DNA of 5,744 nt from Rhodospirillales bacterium. Its GTDB lineage: Bacteria > Pseudomonadota > Alphaproteobacteria > Rhodospirillales > Casp-alpha2. Location: positions 1 through 5,744 of the forward strand of contig JABJOR010000332.1 in assembly GCA_018664265.1 (NCBI GenBank), written 5' to 3'. The notes below the pieces were generated by a model, which did not search any database, was not told the DNA's origin, and worked only from the letters and a program-made list of their open reading frames with translations. Position 1 is the stretch's first letter; each line of letters opens with the position of its first letter. Position numbers and translations under genes: made by a program. Positions 1 through 5,744 of the stretch are shown in pieces.

Positions 1-12
1 AAATTCGGTCAT
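1..12 (-). CDS. 5' end of a leftward gene (first four codons only)
   Basis: An ATG on the minus strand at 12-10 opens a frame (M-T-E-F) that runs out of the window. Four codons cannot identify a product. The start is credible because a perfect TATAAT lies 34 bases upstream, at -10-like distance from a start with a short leader, and because the preceding 152 bases contain no other leftward gene. The ribosome-binding site is poor: only an A/G-rich stretch (GAAAGAAATAAC) precedes the ATG. It lies on the same strand as the amidotransferase at 165-881 but probably has its own promoter. It could also be a chance ATG. Confidence 0.3.
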
Positions 13-46
13 GTTATTTCTTTCGGATACTGCGCAATACGGGGGA

Positions 47-52
47 ATTATA
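47..52 (-). promoter_or_regulatory. -10 box (TATAAT) of a putative leftward promoter
   Basis: The minus strand reads TATAAT, an exact match to the sigma-70-type -10 consensus, 34 bases before the putative leftward ATG at 12. With a 17-base spacer the -35 hexamer would be TATGAT (70-75), a poor match. A better TTGACG (65-70) is only 12 bases away, too close for a standard promoter. A weak -35 next to a strong -10 would suit activator-dependent expression, and a dyad sits exactly over this region (61-98). This is an inference from sequence only. Confidence 0.35.
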
Positions 53-60
53 CACCGCAC

Positions 61-98
61 GTCGCGTCAATCATACAGGCCGCTATCAATGACGCGGC
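61..98. repeat. Imperfect 38-bp inverted repeat, possible operator
   Basis: The sequence is a dyad centred between 79 and 80. Pairing position by position gives 14 matches of 19, including perfect 7-base arms CGCGTCA (63-69) and TGACGCG (90-96). Further pairs lie inside the arms at 71/88, 73-75/84-86 and 78-79/80-81. It lies just upstream of the TATAAT at 47-52 and overlaps the expected -35, so an operator or activator site for the leftward gene is the simplest reading. No T-run follows on either strand, which argues against an intrinsic terminator. The protein that would bind it is unknown. Confidence 0.5.
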
Positions 99-146
99 AA
101 AATTTCTAATGTTGGCGGTGTTGTACTGCCTGTTTCGTGCAATGTA

Positions 147-166
147 AAGGGCACTTGGGCACCCTT
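147..166 (-). terminator. Weak candidate terminator after the amidotransferase gene
   Basis: On the minus strand a stem AAGGG/CCCTT can form, extended inward by two G-U pairs and one C-G pair around a CCAA loop. It begins within the TAA stop of the gene at 165-881. It is followed by TTTACATT, a poor U-tract. The position directly at the gene end supports termination, but the weak tail keeps confidence low. Confidence 0.3.
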
Positions 167-881
167 AGGCAGAGACTATGGTCTTGAAATTTCTATAAAG
201 TTGCTCCGCGTTTGAGATAAAACCATCCATGTTTTTGGCAGCTTCAGCCTGCATTCTGGAAAATCCGTCTGCACCGAGGGTTTTTTCCAAAGCATTGCGA
301 TAGGCAGGGATTTCGCCCCATGTACTAACCGTATCGGGTTCGACCTCAACATGGTACTGCATGGACCACGCATTGTTGCCGACTCGCATGGCCTGAACCC
401 GGCAAACATCGGAGCTTGCGAGAACTGTCGTATCCTCTGGCGGCTGGGAAACTTGCACGGAATGCCACTGCAAGGCTTTTTGCGTTGTCGGCATGTCAGT
501 GAAGATAGGATCGGCGCGACCATCTGCGTTCAAATGTACATCAAGGATGCCGATTTCCGGTATGGGCTGTGGCCCACAAGTGCCGCCCAATGCATCCGCC
601 AGAAGCTGATGTCCAAGGCATATTCCAAGGTAAGGGCGTTTGAGCTCGCGCACCCAGCGGCGTATGGCCTGTTTTTCCGGAATCATCCACGGGTGCGCTT
701 CAACATCCCACACATCCATAGGGCCACCCATGACCCACAAGGCGTCGTAGTCTTCCAATGGCGGGATAGCCTCTCCCTGGTCCAGCTCAACGGCTTGCCA
801 GTCGATGTTGTCGTTCTTGAGGCATTGGCGCAAGTGACCGGGATGTTCACAATCGAGGTGTTGAAAGACAAGGAGGCGCAT
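165..881 (-). CDS. Stand-alone class I glutamine amidotransferase (GMP synthase GATase-like)
   Basis: A 238-residue cytoplasmic protein made of one class I (triad) glutamine amidotransferase domain. Such domains hydrolyse glutamine, or a related gamma-glutamyl compound, through a Cys-His-Glu triad. Visible motifs are the oxyanion segment MGGPMDVWD (51-59), the nucleophile elbow YLGICLGHQ with Cys88, and QYHVEVEPD with His177 and Glu179 completing the triad. The domain order and length match free-standing GMP synthase-like amidotransferases; no synthetase domain is fused or adjacent. The ATG at 881 is chosen because the family fold begins at MRLLVFQH. A GTG start at 932 would add 17 residues without family likeness. 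Both starts have weak ribosome-binding sites. It is divergent from the membrane enzyme at 1050. The ammonia acceptor or true substrate is unknown; gamma-glutamyl hydrolase activity is an alternative. Confidence 0.9.
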   Translation of the reverse strand: MRLLVFQHLDCEHPGHLRQCLKNDNIDWQAVELDQGEAIPPLEDYDALWVMGGPMDVWDVEAHPWMIPEKQAIRRWVRELKRPYLGICLGHQLLADALGGTCGPQPIPEIGILDVHLNADGRADPIFTDMPTTQKALQWHSVQVSQPPEDTTVLASSDVCRVQAMRVGNNAWSMQYHVEVEPDTVSTWGEIPAYRNALEKTLGADGFSRMQAEAAKNMDGFISNAEQLYRNFKTIVSA

Positions 882-1049
882 CGTTTTATTTTGCTCTATC
901 AATTGAAAGTCTGGCGCAACCTTACTCAACACTCAGGGATCATGGAAGCGGTTTTCTTGTTTGGTGTGAACAGGTACGGTGTGTGTCATTTACAGGCATT
1001 AGTTATACGCGTACGATTGCAGCACTTCCAATGTCAAGACTGAGACTTT
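882..1049. other. Divergent intergenic region, amidotransferase / membrane enzyme
   Basis: This 168-bp gap lies between two genes transcribed outward and should carry both promoters. For the rightward gene a plausible promoter is seen at 989-1017. For the leftward gene no convincing -35/-10 pair was found. An 8-base palindrome TACGCGTA (1006-1013) lies inside the spacer and -10 of the rightward promoter and could be a protein site or chance. A long rightward open frame crossing the gap is an antisense shadow of the amidotransferase gene. Confidence 0.6.
989..1017 (+). promoter_or_regulatory. Putative promoter of the sulfatase-superfamily gene
   Basis: TTTACA (989-994, five of six -35 consensus bases) is followed by a 17-base spacer and TACGAT (1012-1017, four of six -10 bases). 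Transcription would begin near 1024, leaving a leader of about 25 bases before the ATG at 1050. The spacing is ideal but the -10 match is moderate. Confidence 0.4.
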
Positions 1050-2444
1050 ATGAGACAAATTCTCACAACTACATATTCTACCAACCACAAGGCGATTAAT
1101 ACGTTCCTTTGCTGGGGGATTTTGGCCAACCTTCCTTTTATTATCCTGAGTATCGAGTACCTTCATCCACGGGCTAACTTCATTCTTTTCTATGGCTTGC
1201 TGTTCTTAATTTCATCAATAAATTTTTCTTCTTCTGGGCCACGTCTAATGGCTCGGGGGTTTGTGTATATAGCCTTTGTTGCAGGACTGGTGGCAGATGT
1301 TTTGGTCTTTGGTCGAAATTTCTATGGCATAAAACTTAAGGAGGCCATTTATTCTATACCAAATGTTCTGGATTTGAATATTTTTGCCTTTGGTCCCTAT
1401 GTCGCTATGAGTATTTTGTTGTTGGTTTTGGCTGTTGTTGTGCCAATTATTTCAAGCAAAACTGGCCAAATTGGTAATCGTGAGCGTATTCACGTTTGTT
1501 CTGGTATTTTTTTATTGGCCGCAATCGATCTGAGCGCCAATGGAGTGTCGTCGTATTGGTTTAAAGGCACAACAGCAGGGGGGGCAGATTGGGAAGCTTC
1601 AAATTCTTCCAAACCTGAAAGCGCCCTTGGGGCATCGGGGATATCCCCTGAATTTTCAATCGCTAATGGGCACAAGATGTTAATTGTTGTTGTTGAGGCA
1701 TTAGGCCAATTTAAGGATGAGAGCTTGAATCAGGCTGTCTTCTCTGTTTTGGAGTCGCCTGTAATAGCTGAAAAATTTCAATTGGTTCGCGGATCAATAC
1801 CGTATTCGGGAGCAACAACAGCAGCAGAAATGCGAGAACTTTGCGCTTCAGAGTATTCCTTTCTGAATGTATTGGACAAAAGTTTCGATACCAGTGAATG
1901 CTTGCCACAAAAGCTTGCAAGAATGGGCGTTACGTCTGTTTCCTATCATGGACTTACTTCAGCAATATTTGACCGTAAGCATTGGTACCCAAGCATAGGT
2001 TTTACTAAAAATATTTTTTATCACCAATTGATCGCAGAACCGGATCAGGCACATGATCGGTTCTGTAGTGGAGCCTTTGTCGGGTATTGTGATCGTCTTA
2101 TTGGAGAAAAAATCCAGGCTGCTTTGAGTGCAAATGCACAACATGGACTTTATTACTGGCTAACCCTGAACTCGCATTTTCCTGCCGAGCGAACGCAACA
2201 ATACGGTAAACCTTTCCCTTGTGCCAAGTATGAGCTTTCTGAACAGCTCTGTATTATGACTGAATATTGGACAGAGGTTCTGGACAGCGTTGCTAAAATT
2301 GCTGAATCAGCGGATACCGGACCATTGGATATTTTAATCGTAGGAGACCATGCACCTCCTCTGATTTATAGAAAATCCCGTGACCTTCTCGCGCGCAACA
2401 GGGTTCCCTATGCAGCGTTGCGATGGAGAGGCTCGCAAGATTAA
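1050..2444 (+). CDS. Membrane-anchored sulfatase-superfamily enzyme (LTA synthase/phosphoethanolamine transferase-like)
   Basis: A 464-residue protein with about five N-terminal membrane spans (near 17-36, 43-58, 70-87, 112-135 and 147-165), a linker, and a periplasmic alkaline phosphatase/sulfatase-type domain from about 207. This is the plan of LtaS, MdoB/OpgB and EptA enzymes, which transfer phosphoglycerol or phosphoethanolamine from phospholipids to envelope polymers. Metal and catalytic residues are visible: Glu216 in VVVEALG, the likely nucleophile Thr257 in SGATTAAEMREL, His376 in TLNSHFP, and Asp433-His434 in GDHAPP. FDRKHWY (307-313) resembles the substrate-site segment of LtaS. Six cysteines in the domain (265, 284, 339, 347, 391, 401) could form disulfides, as in EptA. 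The acceptor and head group cannot be told from sequence. The gene is clearly A+T-richer than its neighbours (for example 19 G+C of 60 at 1321-1380), suggesting transfer. It stands alone and ends 3 bp from the converging LysR gene. Confidence 0.85.
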   Translation: MRQILTTTYSTNHKAINTFLCWGILANLPFIILSIEYLHPRANFILFYGLLFLISSINFSSSGPRLMARGFVYIAFVAGLVADVLVFGRNFYGIKLKEAIYSIPNVLDLNIFAFGPYVAMSILLLVLAVVVPIISSKTGQIGNRERIHVCSGIFLLAAIDLSANGVSSYWFKGTTAGGADWEASNSSKPESALGASGISPEFSIANGHKMLIVVVEALGQFKDESLNQAVFSVLESPVIAEKFQLVRGSIPYSGATTAAEMRELCASEYSFLNVLDKSFDTSECLPQKLARMGVTSVSYHGLTSAIFDRKHWYPSIGFTKNIFYHQLIAEPDQAHDRFCSGAFVGYCDRLIGEKIQAALSANAQHGLYYWLTLNSHFPAERTQQYGKPFPCAKYELSEQLCIMTEYWTEVLDSVAKIAESADTGPLDILIVGDHAPPLIYRKSRDLLARNRVPYAALRWRGSQD

Positions 2445-2447
2445 GTT

Positions 2448-3383
2448 CTAATCCATATCCGTAAGTGCAGGAATACCGAGGGCTTCCAAGCCATCATTAT
2501 CAGCTTTGGCCTCACGGATCATCCAGTCTCTGAACGCCTTGATTTTGGGGCGATTGGCCGTTTGTTTTGGACAGACAATGTAGTAGGCATATTTAACTGC
2601 TAATACGGGGCCAAATGGCATGACCAGCCGTTTGGCTATCAGATCTGATGCTGCCAGTGCACGTCGCCCGAGGGCCACGCCCTGACCACTCGCTGCGGCG
2701 TCCAATGCAAGGTTCGCCTGATTAAAAACGGTCCCCTTAGATAAATCGGCTCCTTCAATACCAGCAGCATCAAACCATTTGACCCAGTCTTTGCGAGAAT
2801 CCAGGTGGAGGAGGGTGTGATGGGCGAGATTTTTATTATGAGTGAGGGGATGTGCCCCTTCCATCAGGTTAGGGCTGCACACCGGAAAGAGAGTTTCTGT
2901 GGCAAGGCTGACCGCGTGTAAATCTGGCCAGTTGTCCTCTCCATGACGAATAGCAAGATCCACGTCTTCACGGTTTAAATCCACGTGGCGATGAGATGCG
3001 CTTAGACGCAGATCAATGTCAGGGTAGGTTTCTGTGAATCTACCAATCCTGGGAACAAGCCACTTGGAGGCGAAATTGGGCGAAACACTGACTGTTAGAA
3101 TACCTGCATCGTCTTTGTCCAGCAGGTTGTCAAAACCTGCGCTCAATCGATCAAAGGCATCGCGAACGAAAAGTTGGCAATTCTGCCCTGCTTCAGTGAG
3201 CACAAGGCCTTGATGGCGCCTGAGGAATAGCTTGAGCCCTAATCGGTCTTCCAATGCCTTGACCTGATGGCTGACGGCGCCTTGTGTCACATTCAGTTCA
3301 TTCGCCCCCTTTGTGAAGCTGAGATGACGCGCGGCCGCTTCAAAAGCACGCAGGGCGTTTAATGGTGGTAACTGTTTAGACAT
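2448..3383 (-). CDS. LysR-family transcriptional regulator, GcvA-like
   Basis: A 311-residue cytoplasmic DNA-binding regulator. The N-terminal winged helix-turn-helix (about 7-65) contains LNALRAFEAAARHLSFTKG and ELNVTQGAVSHQVKALEDRLG, the pattern of the GcvA subgroup. An effector-binding domain of the periplasmic-binding-protein type follows (about 95-290), with VDLAIRHGEDNWP (141-153) and GQGVALGRRAL (233-243). The ATG at 3383 is chosen because family members begin at the equivalent of MSKQLPPLNALRAFE; a TTG at 3431 would add 16 unrelated residues and run into the promoter region. E. coli GcvA controls glycine cleavage, but no gcv gene is present here and the effector is unknown. LysR proteins often control a divergent neighbour, so the DUF1127 gene at 3505 is the natural candidate target, with autoregulation likely. 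A lone CTAAT (3392-3396), the core reported for E. coli GcvA, lies near its start but could be chance. Confidence 0.93.
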   Translation of the reverse strand: MSKQLPPLNALRAFEAAARHLSFTKGANELNVTQGAVSHQVKALEDRLGLKLFLRRHQGLVLTEAGQNCQLFVRDAFDRLSAGFDNLLDKDDAGILTVSVSPNFASKWLVPRIGRFTETYPDIDLRLSASHRHVDLNREDVDLAIRHGEDNWPDLHAVSLATETLFPVCSPNLMEGAHPLTHNKNLAHHTLLHLDSRKDWVKWFDAAGIEGADLSKGTVFNQANLALDAAASGQGVALGRRALAASDLIAKRLVMPFGPVLAVKYAYYIVCPKQTANRPKIKAFRDWMIREAKADNDGLEALGIPALTDMD

Positions 3384-3417
3384 TAATAAAACTAATGGCC
3401 TTCTGAATTTATATGCT

Positions 3418-3447
3418 TTGCACAATATCAACTCTATCCCTTATATA
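3418..3447 (+). promoter_or_regulatory. Putative promoter of the DUF1127 gene
   Basis: TTGCAC (3418-3423) is followed after 17-18 bases by TTATAT/TATATA (3441-3447). Matches to consensus are modest (TTG of the -35 and TATA of the -10). Transcription would start near 3454, giving a leader of about 50 bases. The -10 lies in the left arm of the inverted repeat at 3440-3461, so a protein bound there would affect initiation. A second A+T-rich candidate (TATAGA, 3467-3472) cannot be excluded. Confidence 0.35.
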
Positions 3448-3461
3448 TCATGAAATATAAG
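3440..3461. promoter_or_regulatory. Inverted repeat in the LysR/DUF1127 gap, candidate operator
   Basis: Perfect 7-base arms CTTATAT (3440-3446) and ATATAAG (3455-3461) flank an 8-base centre. The repeat sits roughly mid-gap between the divergent starts and covers the probable -10 of the DUF1127 promoter. LysR proteins usually bind interrupted dyads containing T-N11-A, and T-N11-A pairs occur here (3441/3453, 3442/3454), though not on the exact dyad axis. The arms are A+T-rich, so chance symmetry in a promoter region is a real alternative. Confidence 0.4.
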
Positions 3462-3493
3462 CAAAGTATAGAAACATAGAACATAAAAAATTT

Positions 3494-3498
3494 AGGAG
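3494..3498 (+). promoter_or_regulatory. Shine-Dalgarno AGGAG that fixes a GTG start
   Basis: AGGAG lies six bases before the GTG at 3505. It is the clearest ribosome-binding site in the window. It supports the GTG rather than the in-frame ATGs further downstream (3571 and 3589) as the start of the DUF1127 protein. Confidence 0.75.
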
Positions 3499-3504
3499 AG
3501 TATC

Positions 3505-3714
3505 GTGAATCTATCTGAAATTAATTCATACAATATAGTTGTTTTCAAGCGTCATTCAATTATCCGATCTATGGGTAAGATCGTTGCAATGTGGAGTTTT
3601 CGTTATCAACAGCGCCGTGCCTTGAAAACCATGAGTGATCATGTCTTGCGGGATATTGGGTTAAGCCGGGAGCAGGCCCGTACGGAAGCGCGCAAGCCGT
3701 TTTGGGTTGATTAA
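3505..3714 (+). CDS. DUF1127 (YjiS-like) small protein
   Basis: A 69-residue basic protein starting at GTG, supported by an ideally spaced AGGAG. The C-terminal half is a DUF1127 domain: a helix with WSFRYQQRRALKTM (29-42), then LRDIGLSREQA and a terminal EARKPFW. The first 28 residues (about MNLSEINSYNIVVFKRHSII onward) are not recognisable and have no signal peptide. DUF1127 proteins are abundant in alphaproteobacteria. In Agrobacterium members are linked to phosphate and carbon metabolism and to RNA or protein contacts, but no biochemical activity follows from sequence. It is divergent from a GcvA-like LysR gene, a plausible regulator, and its stop lies 2 bp from the stop of hutF on the other strand. 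Confidence 0.9.
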   Translation: MNLSEINSYNIVVFKRHSIIRSMGKIVAMWSFRYQQRRALKTMSDHVLRDIGLSREQARTEARKPFWVD

Positions 3715-3716
3715 AC

Positions 3717-5108
<1,392 letters not shown>

Positions 5109-5196
5109 GGCGGTCCGGTACCAATATGATGATGGAAGAATAATCAATAAACCTATCGTACACGGACAGTCCACAGGGTAAAGGTCTTAACACAAC
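5109..5196. promoter_or_regulatory. hutF/hutI divergent promoter region
   Basis: This 88-bp gap must contain the signals for both genes unless hutF or hutI is read from elsewhere. No strong -35/-10 pair was found in either direction; TACGAT on the minus strand (5155-5160) is the best -10-like hexamer for hutF. I looked for a HutC-type palindrome (TGTA-NN-TACA) and did not see one. A short GGAC-A-GTCC palindrome (5164-5172) is the only clear symmetry and may be chance. An AAAGG (5180-5184) lies 12 bases before the hutI ATG, further than ideal. Confidence 0.45.
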
Positions 5197-5744
5197 ATGG
5201 ATTATGAGAATACCGACATTCTGATAACAGATGTGCACCTTGCGACCATGGAGGGAAGCGGTGATGACCTCCTGGGAAAGGTTGATGATGCAGCTCTTGC
5301 CGTTTGCGCTGGAAACATTTCCTGGCTTGGGCCGATTTCCAAATTACCCAGTGAAATCAAAAACAATGCTAAACAAATAATCGAGGCGGATGGTCGCTGG
5401 ATCACGCCGGGGCTGGTTGATTGTCATAGTCACGTTATCTATGGCGGCAATCGGGCAGGGGAATTTGCCATGCGTCTGGAAGGTGCGAGCTACGCTGAAA
5501 TCGCTCGTGCCGGTGGTGGCATTGTGTCCACTGTCAGCGCAACTCGCGCAGCCAGCTTGGATGAATTGCTGACGCAATCACTGCCGCGCATTGATGCATT
5601 AATCAATGATGGGGTAACAACGCTCGAGATAAAATCAGGCTACGGGCTTGATTGTAATACCGAGTGGCGCATGCTGCGCGCTGCCCGCCGGGTTAAATCC
5701 ATGCGCCCGGTGGATGTAATAACATCCTTTCTGGGTGCCCATGC
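5197..5744 (+). CDS. hutI: Imidazolonepropionase, N-terminal part (cut by window edge)
   Basis: An open frame of 182 complete codons that continues past the window; the family is about 400 residues. HutI opens the ring of 4-imidazolone-5-propanoate with water to give N-formimino-L-glutamate, the third step of histidine degradation and the substrate of HutF next door. Visible features are a short N-terminal beta domain (ILITDVHLATM, 8-18), the metal motif PGLVDCHSHV with His77 and His79, the substrate segment YGGNRAGEFAMRLEG (82-96), RAGGGIVSTVSATR (104-117), EIKSGYGLD (144-152) and SFLGAH at the edge. The later metal ligands lie outside. The ATG at 5197 is the first possible start, since an in-frame TAA lies at 5188-5190. 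Further hut genes may follow downstream; that is not visible here. Confidence 0.95.
   Translation, partial: MDYENTDILITDVHLATMEGSGDDLLGKVDDAALAVCAGNISWLGPISKLPSEIKNNAKQIIEADGRWITPGLVDCHSHVIYGGNRAGEFAMRLEGASYAEIARAGGGIVSTVSATRAASLDELLTQSLPRIDALINDGVTTLEIKSGYGLDCNTEWRMLRAARRVKSMRPVDVITSFLGAH

Noticed and set aside
882..932. N-terminal extension of the amidotransferase to a GTG at 932
   Set aside because: The 17 extra residues lack family likeness and the domain begins naturally at the ATG at 881.
351..1043. A 230-codon rightward open frame
   Set aside because: It lies almost wholly antisense to the amidotransferase gene, whose catalytic motifs are clear; the translation resembles no family I know and it begins without a ribosome-binding site.
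683..1172. Repeated TCATCCACGGG at about 684 and about 1163
   Set aside because: An 11-base match in two unrelated coding contexts with no flanking similarity; most likely chance.
2439..2453. GATTA/TAATC stem at the convergent end of the membrane enzyme and LysR genes as a terminator
   Set aside because: Only 5 A+T-rich pairs and no T-run; facing TAA/TAG stops alone tend to create this kind of symmetry.
3384..3431. N-terminal extension of the LysR gene to a TTG at 3431
   Set aside because: The extra residues lie outside the winged helix domain, use a TTG start and would overlap the control region.
5109..5174. N-terminal extension of hutF to a GTG at 5174
   Set aside because: The extra 22 residues are unlike the family N-terminus, and the extension would occupy most of the hutF/hutI promoter gap.

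Overview
The window reads as chromosomal DNA from an alphaproteobacterium, probably a moderate-GC, possibly marine, Rhodospirillales-like lineage. The main indications are a DUF1127 protein with the typical alphaproteobacterial C-terminus (LRDIGLSREQA...EARKPFW), a GcvA-like LysR regulator next to it, and the HutF branch of histidine degradation. The genus cannot be fixed from this sequence.

Layout, left to right. A leftward gene probably starts at 12 and leaves the window, with a TATAAT box and a long imperfect dyad upstream. Next is a leftward stand-alone class I glutamine amidotransferase (165-881). A divergent gap of 168 bp separates it from a rightward five-pass membrane enzyme of the alkaline phosphatase/sulfatase superfamily (1050-2444). 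That gene is visibly richer in A+T than its neighbours. It converges, with a 3-bp gap, on a leftward GcvA-like LysR regulator (2448-3383). The regulator is divergent from a small rightward DUF1127 gene (3505-3714). Their shared 121-bp gap holds a promoter-like element and a 7+7 bp inverted repeat. The DUF1127 gene converges, with a 2-bp gap, on leftward hutF (3717-5108). hutF is divergent, across 88 bp, from rightward hutI (5197 to the window edge, incomplete).

How the genes work together. hutI and hutF encode consecutive steps of histidine degradation: imidazolonepropionate to formiminoglutamate, then formiminoglutamate to formylglutamate plus ammonia. This is the five-step route that avoids releasing formamide. 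The LysR/DUF1127 pair is likely a separate regulatory unit. The membrane phosphotransferase-like enzyme and the amidotransferase have no visible functional link to the hut genes or to each other.

I found no RNA gene, CRISPR array, insertion sequence or phage gene. There is no gene-free stretch above 300 bases. I see no strong case for an undescribed system. The best leads are the low-GC envelope enzyme, the LysR/DUF1127 control region, and the dyad at the left edge.
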